From contig USNG01000006.1 in NCBI GenBank assembly GCA_900556025.1, positions 1 to 51,553 on the forward strand: 51,553 bases of DNA, read 5' to 3'. The notes under the pieces are model-generated. The model saw only the letters and a list, made by a program, of their open reading frames with translations. It did not search any database and was not told the DNA's origin. The first letter of the stretch is position 1; every line of letters begins with the position of its first letter. Shown piece after piece: positions 24,202 to 33,199 of the stretch. Source of the stretch: an uncultured Mycoplasmatota bacterium (GTDB lineage Bacteria; Bacillota_I; Bacilli_A; RF39; UBA660). The translations under genes and the position numbers were made by a program.

Positions 24202-26571
24202 TTATTTATCTCTCAATATAGCATTATGTTTCTTAATAACATTTTCTATAATTTTATTAAATATTGGATTAACTTCTGACTCACTTAAAGTCTTACTACT
24301 ATCTTCAAAATATAAGTTATATGCGATAGATTTCTTATCTTTTCCTATATTTTCTCCTTCATAATAATCAAATACTTCAGTACTCTTAAGTAATTTACCA
24401 CCAGCTTGTCTAATAGTAGTAATAACATCTCCACTATTTATATCTTTTGATAATACAAATGCTAAATCTTTAGATATACCTGGATATTTTGGAATATCTT
24501 TATATTTAATTCTACCAGTCTTAATATCAAATAAAGTATCTAAATTAATTTCTAAAACATATATTTCTTCTTTTGATACTCTTGGATGAACTTGTCCAAA
24601 GAAACCAACAATCTTTCCAGAAACATTTATATAAACACTCTTAGTTGGATGCATTTCTTCAGGTAATTCTTTAACTATAAATGAATATCTATTCTCATAT
24701 CCTAAATAATCAAGTAAATCTTCAACTATACCTTTAACAGTATAAAAATCATACTTTTCTTTTTCTAATCCTTCAGTATAAACTCCACTCATTAAAGCAG
24801 ATAACATGTTTTCTTCAATATATTCTCCATTGATTAAACTAAATCCTTTACCAATTTCAAATATAGATGCATCTTTCATACCTCTAGCTTTATTATAATT
24901 ATAAACATCTAATAAAGATGTAATTAAACTATGTCTTAATACACTTCTATTCTCAACTAAAGGACTAGATACTTTAATTAGACCAAATTCATCATTAGTA
25001 AATTTAAATACATCTTCTTCACTAATTAAAGAATATGTAAGAACTTCATTTAAACCTAAACTAATCATTTCATCTCTAACTATTCTTTGTCTATTATCAT
25101 ATTTACCAGGAGTTAATTCAAATACTGGATATGTACTTTCAATATTATCAAGTCCATATACTCTACCAATTTCTTCAATTAAATCTTCAACAATTGATAC
25201 ATCAACTCTACGAGTAGGAACACTTACTTTGAATTTTTCACCTTTAACAATATAATCAGAGAAATTTAATTTCTTAAATACTTCTTCTACATCACTAACA
25301 GATAAATTAAATCCAAGAACTCTATTAATCTTTTCAAGAGTAATATCTACTTCCTTATTATCTCTACTTAAGGTATTATATTCTAATACTCCAGATAATA
25401 CTTTTCCATTAGCATATTTTTCTAACATATGACATGATCTATCTAAAGCCATATATGTTCTATTAACATCAAGTCCTTTTTCAAATCTCATACTAGCTTC
25501 ACTTCTAAGTAACTTCTTAGCAGTTTTTCTAATATTCATTGGATTAAATATAGCACTTTCAATAACAACATTCTTAGTTTCATCTGTTATTTCAGTAGAA
25601 AGACCACCCATAACTCCAGCTAAACCAATAGCTTCTTTACCATTAAATATAACTATATCATCACTAGTTAAAATTCTCTCATTATTATCAAGAGTAACTA
25701 ACTTCTCTCCATCAAGAGCATTTCTAGCACCAATAATATCACCTAATTTATCAGCATCATAGAAATGTAATGGTTGTCCAGTTTCTAACATAACATAGTT
25801 AGAAATATCAACAATATTATTAATAGGTCTAATACCACAAGCCATTAATCTATTTTTAATAAATGCAGGACTTTCTTCTATTTTAATATCATTAACTCTC
25901 TTTAATAAGAAAGTATAAACATTATCAGTATCAACTTTTAAAGTTAATTTATCTTTTATATTTTCTTTAATTTCATTATAAGAAGTATCAGGTAATTTAA
26001 CACTTTCACCAGTTACAATAGCACTTTCATAAGCAAGTCCTAACATACTTAATAAATCCGCTCTATTAGCAGTTAATTCAAAATCAATAATAGTATCATC
26101 TAACTCTAAATATTTAATTGGATCATCTCCAACAATAGCAAATTCATCTAATTCATGAATACCATTAATATCTTCTTCGCTTAAGTATTTACTATCAACA
26201 CCAAGTTCAGCTAAAGAACAAATCATACCATTAGATTCATAACCAAGTATATTTGTCTTTTTAATAGTTCCACCAGGTAATTCTGCTCCATCTAAAGCAA
26301 CAATAACTTTAATTCCAGCTCTAACATTAGGAGCACCACATATAATATTTAATACTTCACTTTTAATATCAACTCTACATACATGTAAGTGATCACTTTC
26401 AGGATGAGGATCACATTCTAATACTTCACCAATAACTAACTTATTAGCTTTAACTAAAGGTGTAATACTATCATATTCATTTCCAAGTTTTAACATACTA
26501 TTAGCATATTCATTAATATCTATTTTTTCTAAATTAGTATAATCATTAACAAATTTACGACTAAGTAACAT
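24202..26571 (-). CDS. pheT: Phenylalanine-tRNA ligase beta subunit
   Basis: 789 residues, usual length. N-terminal tRNA-binding (EMAP-like) domain (about 40-150; VIGEVLECDPHPESDHLHVCRVD and GAPNVRAG), B3/B4 editing domain (about 210-400; GIRPINNIVDISNYVMLETGQPLH-like, GLAGVMGG), B5 domain, class II-like core, and ferredoxin-fold anticodon-binding domain at the end (IPKYPGISKDLAFVLSK). The beta subunit edits mischarged Tyr-tRNA-Phe and binds tRNA. It lies three bases after pheS and is co-expressed under the T-box. Confidence 0.97.
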   Translation of the reverse strand: MLLSRKFVNDYTNLEKIDINEYANSMLKLGNEYDSITPLVKANKLVIGEVLECDPHPESDHLHVCRVDIKSEVLNIICGAPNVRAGIKVIVALDGAELPGGTIKKTNILGYESNGMICSLAELGVDSKYLSEEDINGIHELDEFAIVGDDPIKYLELDDTIIDFELTANRADLLSMLGLAYESAIVTGESVKLPDTSYNEIKENIKDKLTLKVDTDNVYTFLLKRVNDIKIEESPAFIKNRLMACGIRPINNIVDISNYVMLETGQPLHFYDADKLGDIIGARNALDGEKLVTLDNNERILTSDDIVIFNGKEAIGLAGVMGGLSTEITDETKNVVIESAIFNPMNIRKTAKKLLRSEASMRFEKGLDVNRTYMALDRSCHMLEKYANGKVLSGVLEYNTLSRDNKEVDITLEKINRVLGFNLSVSDVEEVFKKLNFSDYIVKGEKFKVSVPTRRVDVSIVEDLIEEIGRVYGLDNIESTYPVFELTPGKYDNRQRIVRDEMISLGLNEVLTYSLISEEDVFKFTNDEFGLIKVSSPLVENRSVLRHSLITSLLDVYNYNKARGMKDASIFEIGKGFSLINGEYIEENMLSALMSGVYTEGLEKEKYDFYTVKGIVEDLLDYLGYENRYSFIVKELPEEMHPTKSVYINVSGKIVGFFGQVHPRVSKEEIYVLEINLDTLFDIKTGRIKYKDIPKYPGISKDLAFVLSKDINSGDVITTIRQAGGKLLKSTEVFDYYEGENIGKDKKSIAYNLYFEDSSKTLSESEVNPIFNKIIENVIKKHNAILRDK

Positions 26572-26574
26572 ATA

Positions 26575-27615
26575 TTACATCTCCCTTCTATTAAAGTTCT
26601 TTAAGAATCTATAATCATTAGTATATAAATCTCTAATACTAGTTATTCCATATTTAAGCATAGCAACTCTCTCTATTCCTACACCAAATGCAAATCCTTG
26701 ATATTTTTTAGAATCAAATCCACAATTATCAAGTACATTAGGATGAACCATTCCACAACCAAGAATTTCTATCCAACCTAAATTCTTACATATATTACAT
26801 CCTTTACCACCACATTTAAAGCATGATACATCAACTTCATAACTTGGTTCAGTAAATGGGAAATAACTTGCTCTAAAACGAATCTCTCTATCATTACCAA
26901 ACATCTTTTTAGCAAATGTTTCTAATGTTCCTTTTAAATCAGTTAATGAAATATCATAACCAACTACTAATCCTTCTATTTGACTAAATTGATGTGAATG
27001 AGTAGCATCATCACTATCTCTTCTATATGTTTTACCAGGACATATTAATTTAAATGGTTTCTTTTCAGTATTAGCAAGCATACTTCTTACTTGCATAGTA
27101 CTTGTTTGAGTTCTAAGAATAATTTCATCATCTATATAAAATGTATCTTCTGGATCTCTTGAAGGATGTGACTTTGGAGCATTTAACATATCAAAACAAT
27201 TTTCAACAGTTTCTACTTCAGGTCCACTAACTACATCATATCCCATAGATATAAATAAGTCTTCAATCTCCTCACGAACCATAGTCAAAGGATGTTTACT
27301 TCCTCTTTTCTTTTTCTTACTAGGTAGGGTTAAATCAATTTTATCACTCTCTAATTTTGCATTTAACTCACTATCTTTAATATCTTTAAGTTTTTTCTCA
27401 AGTGCTTCATTAATAGAATTTCTAACTTCATTAGATTTTTGTCCAACACTTTTCTTTTCTTCAGGACTTAAACTACCCATTCCAGCCATAATTTCAGTAA
27501 AAGCACTTTTCTTACCCATGTATTTACTTTTAGCATTATTAACTTCTTGAACGTTAGAACAACTATCAATTTCACTAATTGCTTCTTTTAAAATACTATC
27601 AAGCTTTTCTATCAT
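26575..27615 (-). CDS. pheS: Phenylalanine-tRNA ligase alpha subunit
   Basis: 346 residues, usual length. N-terminal coiled coil (1-95) for tRNA-Phe, then the class II catalytic core: GSKHPLTMVREEIEDLFISMGYD, LRTQTSTMQVRSM, GKTYRRDSDDATHSHQFSQIEG (motif 2), RFRASYFPFTEPSYEVDV, and GFAFGVGIERVAMLKYGI (motif 3). A Cys cluster CFKCGGKGCNICK lies before the last motifs, as in many bacterial PheS. AGGAGG precedes the start. First gene after the T-box leader. Confidence 0.97.
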   Translation of the reverse strand: MIEKLDSILKEAISEIDSCSNVQEVNNAKSKYMGKKSAFTEIMAGMGSLSPEEKKSVGQKSNEVRNSINEALEKKLKDIKDSELNAKLESDKIDLTLPSKKKKRGSKHPLTMVREEIEDLFISMGYDVVSGPEVETVENCFDMLNAPKSHPSRDPEDTFYIDDEIILRTQTSTMQVRSMLANTEKKPFKLICPGKTYRRDSDDATHSHQFSQIEGLVVGYDISLTDLKGTLETFAKKMFGNDREIRFRASYFPFTEPSYEVDVSCFKCGGKGCNICKNLGWIEILGCGMVHPNVLDNCGFDSKKYQGFAFGVGIERVAMLKYGITSIRDLYTNDYRFLKNFNRREM

Positions 27616-27628
27616 ATTTTCCTCCTAA

Positions 27629-27835
27629 ATAAAAAATTCTATAATTCAAGGGTGAATTAATCCACGGTACCACCTTGATTCATAGAATTCTATGCACTTT
27701 AAATTTGTTAACGCCAAATTACGTTCTTTTATCATGAAGGTGAATTCATGAAATTATTTTTTGTTGAACTTTCACCTACAATCAACTCTCTAATAAAAAT
27801 AACTTTTCACTACTACTTCTTCACAAAAGATATAT
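27629..27835 (-). ncRNA. T-box riboswitch leader of pheST
   Basis: The minus strand carries AAGGTGGTACCGTGGATT, the T-box antiterminator signature (plus-strand 27659-27676). A long terminator stem pairs AATTCTATGAATCAAGG with CCTTGAATTATAGAATT, followed by six Ts, just ahead of the pheS ribosome binding site. Upstream, AGAGAGTTGAT and GGTGAAAGTTCAAC fit Stem I. In the specifier region GAATTCACCTTCATGA, both possible in-loop triplets are TTC, the Phe codon. Uncharged tRNA-Phe should favour the antiterminator and switch on pheS-pheT. Borders are approximate. Confidence 0.92.
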
Positions 27836-27837
27836 GT

Positions 27838-27866
27838 ATTTTATCACTAATATTATTAAATATCAA
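27838..27866 (-). promoter_or_regulatory. Promoter of the pheST T-box transcript
   Basis: TTGATA (27861-27866), exactly 17 bases, TAAAAT (27838-27843) on the minus strand, just before the T-box RNA. Confidence 0.7.
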
Positions 27867-27875
27867 CAAATAATT

Positions 27876-28775
27876 TTATTTTATTCTTTCTCCATGATTT
27901 TTAAACCAATCAATTACAACAGTATTATTAGCATCTTCACCACCAGTAATATTTATTGTTTTATAGTTATTATTAATCCATTTATTTGAATAATATGGAA
28001 CAAAAGCACCTTCACTATCGGATATAACATATACAATAGCACCACTATTCATATCTATTGTATCACCAAATGGAAAATCAATTTTACTAACACCAATTAA
28101 ACCAGAAACAGTATTAATTGGAGAAGAAAAAGGTAAATAAATTGAATCAATACCTGTATAATTTATTCCATTAGAAATAAAATTAATATAAACCTTAGGT
28201 AAATCAGATAATTTATTTGAAGTAGAAGAAGACCCAACCAAAGAAAAATTATAACCATTATCATTTAAAATCCATGTTGTATTAGTTAAATCATTAACAT
28301 TTTTATCCAATGTTTTATTTTCTTCTAATTCTAATTTATTTAACACATTTACACATGTAATTTCTTTAAGACTATCTTCTCCCTCAGAAACACTGTCCAA
28401 ATCATTAATCTTAATGTCATCTCCTGTTTTTTTAATCAAATAATTACTATTATTCCATACAATAAACTTTGTTATTTTCCCAGTACTATTAGTTTCAATA
28501 TAATAATATGTATTGCTTGTTGTAACATCTAAAGGATTATTTTCATCCTTTAAACTTTTGCAATAGACATTTTTTGAATTACTTCCACTCATACTACCAC
28601 TTATAAATTTATTGCTTGTTTCTTTAAATAAAGTTTTTGCTTCAGTTAAAAACAAATTCTTTTTAGCGCCATTAAACATACCAACAATATTTGGTAAAGC
28701 AATTATAACAAGTATTGCTAATATTGCAATAACTGCAAGTAATTCAACTAAAGTAAAGCCCTCTTTGTTTTTCAT
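27876..28775 (-). CDS. Prepilin with a phage/surface-type C-terminal module
   Basis: 299 residues. MKNKEGFTLVELLAVIAILAILVIIALPNIVGMF is a class III prepilin start (seven-residue leader cut after Gly). The middle (about 35-160) is a pilin-like region. The C-terminal part (NTTWILNDNGYNFSL, then YYSNKWINNNYKTINITGGEDANNTVVIDWFKNHG) resembles a beta module seen in phage-like and surface proteins of gut Firmicutes, with W.n..y.tI.itGG.D..n..li.W. It starts ten bases after proS, and the proS stop codon lies in its ribosome binding site (TAGGAG), so it is co-transcribed with proS. Possibly a minor pilin or tip protein. Confidence 0.8.
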   Translation of the reverse strand: MKNKEGFTLVELLAVIAILAILVIIALPNIVGMFNGAKKNLFLTEAKTLFKETSNKFISGSMSGSNSKNVYCKSLKDENNPLDVTTSNTYYYIETNSTGKITKFIVWNNSNYLIKKTGDDIKINDLDSVSEGEDSLKEITCVNVLNKLELEENKTLDKNVNDLTNTTWILNDNGYNFSLVGSSSTSNKLSDLPKVYINFISNGINYTGIDSIYLPFSSPINTVSGLIGVSKIDFPFGDTIDMNSGAIVYVISDSEGAFVPYYSNKWINNNYKTINITGGEDANNTVVIDWFKNHGERIK

Positions 28776-28784
28776 TATTCACTC

Positions 28785-30491
28785 CTAATAAATATTACTA
28801 TATTTTTCTATTGTTGTTTGTATCTTTTCTATAACAGCTTCTGTTTTTATTAATTTACTATTCTTTTCATTTCTAAGTTTAAATTCAACTTGATTATTTT
28901 TATAATTCTTTCCAACAGTAATTCTAATTGGAATACCTATTAAATCCATATCATTAAATTTAACTCCTATAGATTCTCTTCTATCATCTAATATTGTATC
29001 TATTCCAAGTTTATTTAATTTTTCATATAATAATTTAGAATACTTATAAGCTTCTTTATCATAAATATTAGCAACTACTATAGCTACTTTAAATGGTGCA
29101 ACTGAAAATGGCCACACAATTCCTTTATCATCATGATTACGTTCTACAATAGCACTTAAACATCTCTCTAATCCAATTCCATAAGAACCCATATGAACAT
29201 ATCCAAGCTCATTAACTTCATTCATATATTTTAAATCATAAACTTTACTATAAACATCACCTAATTTAAATATATGACCAACTTCAATACCATTAACTAT
29301 ATCACATTTACTCTTACATTTAGGACATACCATTTCATCATCAAAATATTTTAAATCAGCATATCTTTTAACTCTAAAATCAACACCTGGATTTACATTA
29401 ATATAATGATAATCTTTCATATTACTTCCACATACACAATTAGACATATATCTTATTTCATTATCAGCAATTATTTCAAGTCCAGCATCAACTGGTCCGA
29501 TAAATCCAACTTCAATACCTTTACTTTCTAACTCTTCAGTACTTGAAAATTCAATATTACTAGTTTTAAATAATCTTACAAGTTTAGATTCATTTAAATC
29601 ATCATCACCTTTTAATAATATCATTTTATAATTATCATCAACTTTAAATATTAATGATTTTATAATATTAGTTTCAGGTTCATCTAAAAATTCACTTAAT
29701 TCTTTAATAGTTTTAACATTTGGAGTACGAACTAATTTTTTTTCTTTAGTTTTAACTTCTTTTTGAACTTTCAATGTTTTACCACTAGCATCTTCTAATT
29801 TACTAGCATAAGTACATTTAGTACATTTAACTATTTTATCTTCTCCATAATCACATAATACTTGAAATTCTTCACTAGAAAGTCCTTGCATACTATATGG
29901 ATCACTAGATACAACTAAAGTATCTATATTAAGTATATTAAATATGTGTCTATATGCTTGAAACATCTTATCATAACTAATATCAAGTCCACCATCATCA
30001 GCATCAAAACTATATGCATCAGCCATACAAAATTCTTTCTTACGATTAATAGACTTACTTAAATCTTCATCTCTATATTTATTACTAATTTGATATAAAG
30101 TAAAATGCAAATCTTTATAACTCTTAATTTTATATCTAGCAGCGTAAGCAAATAATTCTTCATGTGTAGGACATAAATTATATGTTTTACCATTCTTACT
30201 TTCTATATCAAACATTTCATTTCCTAAATATTCATGTCTATTAGAACGAACATAAAAATCACTATTTATTAAAGATGGCATTAATACTTCATTAGCACCA
30301 ATTCTTTTCATTTCATCATTAATTACATTTTTAATATTTTCTAGTACTTTAAGTCCAATTGGTAAATATGTATATATACCAGAGTCATTCTTAAGAAGCA
30401 TACCACTTTTAATAAGTAATTTAGAAGAAATAGTATCTTCATCTTTAGGAAATTCTCTTCTTGTTATAAAAAAACTTTCACTTAATTTCAT
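28785..30491 (-). CDS. proS: Proline-tRNA ligase
   Basis: 568 residues, bacterial-type ProRS with the INS editing domain. The start has SFFITRREFPKDEDTISSKLLIKSGML and SGIYTYLPIGLKVLENI; class II motif 2 is FTLYQISNKYRDEDLSKSINRKKEFCMADAYSF-like. The editing domain lies at about 230-390, and GSYGIGLERCLSAIVERNHDDKGIVWP is motif 3. The anticodon-binding domain (VAPFKVAIVVAN to DDRRESIGVKFNDMDLIGIPIRITVG) is C-terminal. It is sandwiched between two prepilin genes in one transcript, an odd arrangement. No T-box of its own. Confidence 0.97.
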   Translation of the reverse strand: MKLSESFFITRREFPKDEDTISSKLLIKSGMLLKNDSGIYTYLPIGLKVLENIKNVINDEMKRIGANEVLMPSLINSDFYVRSNRHEYLGNEMFDIESKNGKTYNLCPTHEELFAYAARYKIKSYKDLHFTLYQISNKYRDEDLSKSINRKKEFCMADAYSFDADDGGLDISYDKMFQAYRHIFNILNIDTLVVSSDPYSMQGLSSEEFQVLCDYGEDKIVKCTKCTYASKLEDASGKTLKVQKEVKTKEKKLVRTPNVKTIKELSEFLDEPETNIIKSLIFKVDDNYKMILLKGDDDLNESKLVRLFKTSNIEFSSTEELESKGIEVGFIGPVDAGLEIIADNEIRYMSNCVCGSNMKDYHYINVNPGVDFRVKRYADLKYFDDEMVCPKCKSKCDIVNGIEVGHIFKLGDVYSKVYDLKYMNEVNELGYVHMGSYGIGLERCLSAIVERNHDDKGIVWPFSVAPFKVAIVVANIYDKEAYKYSKLLYEKLNKLGIDTILDDRRESIGVKFNDMDLIGIPIRITVGKNYKNNQVEFKLRNEKNSKLIKTEAVIEKIQTTIEKYSNIY

Positions 30492-30503
30492 TATTTCACA
30501 TCC

Positions 30504-31025
30504 CTATTTACAACTTTTAACATCATTTCCTGTTTGTCCTTTAAGCAAACAAGATTCACCTACTATATATGTAACAACTTTTCTTGTCATTGCTGAATTA
30601 TTATCAAATCTAACACATACAGTTGCACTATTTAATGATTCTTTACTTAATGGATTTAATAATACATCTTTTTCATCACCAGAATCACCTACTAAATAAC
30701 CTTGTTCAATTAAATTTCTCACCTTTAAAAAATAACAACAATTAGTTTTTACTGTATTAGTATCATAATAACCATATTGTCCTGTAATACATGTATCACT
30801 ACTACCTTCACAACTACATTTTTTTGTATCACTAGGTATCAAATTTATATGATCACTGGCCCAATCTTTAGCAGCAACATTAATTTGATTAAATTTAGCT
30901 TGTAAACTTCTTTCTAATGTATTTTGTCTAATAGCCATAACCGCAGGAGTAACTAATAATGCTAATATTGCAAGAATTGCAACAACAGCTAATAATTCAA
31001 CTAAAGTAAAACCATCTTTATTCAT
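30504..31025 (-). CDS. Cysteine-rich short prepilin
   Basis: 173 residues. MNKDGFTLVELLAVVAILAILALLVTPAV is a class III prepilin leader and helix. The globular part has an unusual number of cysteines (KKCSCEGSSDTC, TNCCYF, TVCVRF, ESCLLKG, KSCK), suggesting disulfide-stabilised folding outside the cell. Length and layout suit a major or minor pseudopilin. It heads the prepilin-proS-prepilin transcript and faces the GspE/PilB ATPase gene across a divergent promoter region, supporting a shared role. Confidence 0.82.
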   Translation of the reverse strand: MNKDGFTLVELLAVVAILAILALLVTPAVMAIRQNTLERSLQAKFNQINVAAKDWASDHINLIPSDTKKCSCEGSSDTCITGQYGYYDTNTVKTNCCYFLKVRNLIEQGYLVGDSGDEKDVLLNPLSKESLNSATVCVRFDNNSAMTRKVVTYIVGESCLLKGQTGNDVKSCK

Positions 31026-31055
31026 ATTATTTTAACCTCTTATTCTCTATATTAA

Positions 31056-31084
31056 AGTATAACAAATTTTAATATCAATAACAA
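31056..31084 (-). promoter_or_regulatory. Promoter of the prepilin-proS-prepilin operon
   Basis: TTGTTA (31079-31084), 17-base spacer, TATACT (31056-31061) with TG one base ahead of the -10. Confidence 0.55.
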
Positions 31085-31093
31085 TATTTTATC

Positions 31094-31122
31094 TTGAATT
31101 AATATGCAATTTATTATATAAT
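31094..31122 (+). promoter_or_regulatory. Promoter of the pilus ATPase gene
   Basis: TTGAAT (31094-31099), 17-base spacer, TATAAT (31117-31122), about 28 bases ahead of the start codon with GGGAGA between. Confidence 0.65.
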
Positions 31123-31150
31123 TATCTATATAATAAAAAGGGAGAACATA

Positions 31151-32647
31151 ATGAAAGAATTTGATTTTGAAAAGGTACCAATAGTAGAAATTGCTAATGA
31201 AATTTTACTTGATGGTGTCAAAAAAGGTGCCAGTGATATCCACTTTGACCCAAGAAAAGATGACATTATTGTAAGAATGCGTGTCGATGGTATTCTATAT
31301 GATTATGCAAGAATTCCTGCTACTCATAAACGAAACATGATATCTCGTATTAAGATGATAGCTAGTATGAACATAATGGAAACAAGACTTCCACAAGATG
31401 GAGCTATTAAAAGTAAAATCGGAGATAAAGTATTAGATCTTCGTGTTTCTAGTTTACCTACTAATGTTGGTGAAAAAGTTGTTCTTCGTATTTTAGACTA
31501 TTCAAAAAGTATGCAAGGACTTGAAACTTTAGGTTTCTCAGAACTAAACTTAAAAAGAATTATAAAGATGATTGAAGTACCTAATGGTATAGTTCTAGTA
31601 ACAGGTGCTACTGGTTCTGGTAAATCAACAACAGTTTACTCTATTCTACAAAAATTAAATACACGTGAAGTTAATATTATAACTGTTGAAGACCCAGTCG
31701 AAATGGATGTAGAAGGAATTAACCAAGTACAAGCTCAATCAGAAATAGGATTAGATTTTGCAAGTGTTTTAAGAAGTATTTTAAGACAAGACCCTGATAT
31801 TATAATGATCGGAGAAATTCGTGATAGCGAAACAGCTAAAATCGCAGTACGTGCTTCTATCACAGGTCACAAAGTTTTATCAACTATCCACACAAATAGT
31901 GCATTAAATACAATTGAAAGACTTACTGATATGGACGTTGAAAGATACTTAATTGGTACATCTTTAAATGGTGTTATTTCTCAAAAACTAGCAAGAAAAT
32001 TATGCCCATATTGTAGAAAAACAAGAAAAACTTCTGAATATGAAAAAGGATTATTTAAAAGTATACTACATCAAGATGTAGAGGAAATATATGATGTTAA
32101 TCCTGAAGGATGTGAACATTGTTTCAAAGGATATAAAAACAGAATTGCAATCGCAGAAGTTTTATTCATAAATGATGAAATAAGAGAAGCAATTACTAAC
32201 GCTGAACCAAAAGAAGTAATGAGAAAACTTGTTTATGGTAAAGGTCAAACACATACCCTACTTCAAGATGGTCTTGAAAAAGTAGCTCTTGGAGAAACAA
32301 GTTGGGATGAAGTTATTAAATTAGTTGATTTAGAAAACGATTTAGCAATTCATAGAGCAATTGAAGCTGAACTTGAAGAAGAAATTGAAGCAAGTTTAAA
32401 AGATAAAGATAAATTCCCTACTGAAGAAGAATTAGTTGAAAAATTAAAAAATCAACAACCTGTCTCTAACGAAGATGAAGTAGATATGGAATTATTAAAA
32501 CAACTAGAAAGTGAAGAAAACGGTCAAGCACCTATTACTCCTACACCTACAACAACTGAAAATACACAACCTACAGAAGAAAAAAATGATAATTCAATTA
32601 ACTTCGCAGAACGTAGTGATAATATAATTGAACAAATAGACATATAA
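31151..32647 (+). CDS. GspE/PilB-family pilus assembly ATPase
   Basis: 498 residues. The N-terminal GspE_N domain is absent; the protein starts at the N2 region (KGASDIHFDPRKDDIIVRMRVDG). Walker A is GATGSGKST near residue 151, the Asp box is VEDPVE, Walker B is PDIIMIGEIRDSETA, and the His box is STIHTNSA. A tetracysteine zinc site (LCPYCRK ... GCEHCFKGYKNR) near 285-330 is typical for extension ATPases (PilB, GspE, ComGA), not for the retraction ATPase PilT. An acidic, Pro/Thr-rich tail of about 110 residues at the end is unusual. It powers prepilin assembly on the cytosolic face of the membrane. It is divergent from a prepilin-proS-prepilin operon. The platform protein and prepilin peptidase are not in the window. 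Confidence 0.9.
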   Translation: MKEFDFEKVPIVEIANEILLDGVKKGASDIHFDPRKDDIIVRMRVDGILYDYARIPATHKRNMISRIKMIASMNIMETRLPQDGAIKSKIGDKVLDLRVSSLPTNVGEKVVLRILDYSKSMQGLETLGFSELNLKRIIKMIEVPNGIVLVTGATGSGKSTTVYSILQKLNTREVNIITVEDPVEMDVEGINQVQAQSEIGLDFASVLRSILRQDPDIIMIGEIRDSETAKIAVRASITGHKVLSTIHTNSALNTIERLTDMDVERYLIGTSLNGVISQKLARKLCPYCRKTRKTSEYEKGLFKSILHQDVEEIYDVNPEGCEHCFKGYKNRIAIAEVLFINDEIREAITNAEPKEVMRKLVYGKGQTHTLLQDGLEKVALGETSWDEVIKLVDLENDLAIHRAIEAELEEEIEASLKDKDKFPTEEELVEKLKNQQPVSNEDEVDMELLKQLESEENGQAPITPTPTTTENTQPTEEKNDNSINFAERSDNIIEQIDI

Positions 32648-32680
32648 TAAAAGAGATTTAAAATCTCTTTTTATTTTATC
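32646..32680. terminator. Bidirectional terminator after the pilus ATPase gene
   Basis: Nine-base stem AAAGAGATT/AATCTCTTT with T-run on the plus side and A-rich other flank, between convergent genes. Confidence 0.7.
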
Positions 32681-33096
32681 TCATAAATCACATCGCTCAA
32701 ATATTCATTTTCATTTAAAACAATTTTATTCTTATTTTTGTTTTTAATACAATCATCTATATGAGTATCCCATCTTGAAAAGAATCCTTCTATAAAATCA
32801 TTATCACTTCCTCTTTTAATTGCTCTATTATGATACTCTTCTTTTAATTCTCTTTTTGGATAAACTAAATAATATTCTATGTTTCTTTTATTTAATTCAT
32901 TTAATATTTCTCCATAAGTAGTTATTAAAACATAATCATATTTTTCTTTTAAAGCTAATACACATTCTACATATATATTTATCCAATTATTTATCTTTTT
33001 AAAATAACATGTATCAAAATCAATACAATTAATATTTTTATTTTTTATAAGATAACTTTTACCAATATTTGAAAAACCACTAATAATAACACCCAT
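32671..33096 (-). CDS. Small P-loop kinase-like protein
   Basis: 141 residues from the ATG at 33094-33096 (GGAG nine bases upstream); an in-frame TTG lies just before. GVIISGFSNIGKSYLI is a Walker A loop (G-x-x-x-x-G-K-S) at the very start. CIDFDTCYF may contribute the DxD-type acidic residue seen in nucleotide/nucleoside kinases. YDYVLITTYGEIL would be the next core strand and YYLVYPKRELKEEYHNRAIKRG an Arg/Lys-rich lid. Similar small ATPases occur in phages. The substrate is unknown. Convergent with the pilus ATPase gene. Confidence 0.55.
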   Translation of the reverse strand: MGVIISGFSNIGKSYLIKNKNINCIDFDTCYFKKINNWINIYVECVLALKEKYDYVLITTYGEILNELNKRNIEYYLVYPKRELKEEYHNRAIKRGSDNDFIEGFFSRWDTHIDDCIKNKNKNKIVLNENEYLSDVIYEIK

Positions 33097-33199
33097 AATC
33101 AATTACTCCTTTTATTTCAAATATTATATCTATAATAAATATTATTTTCAATAGTGCAAAAACAAGTATAAAATGCATAGAATTAATTGGTGAATAATA

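Noticed and set aside
33121..33199. SigE-type promoter for the SpoVD-like gene
   Set aside because: CATAGAAT resembles the SigE -10, but no matching -35 is at the right distance; a weak SigA-like box (TTTTCA, 16 bases, TATAAA) fits as well.
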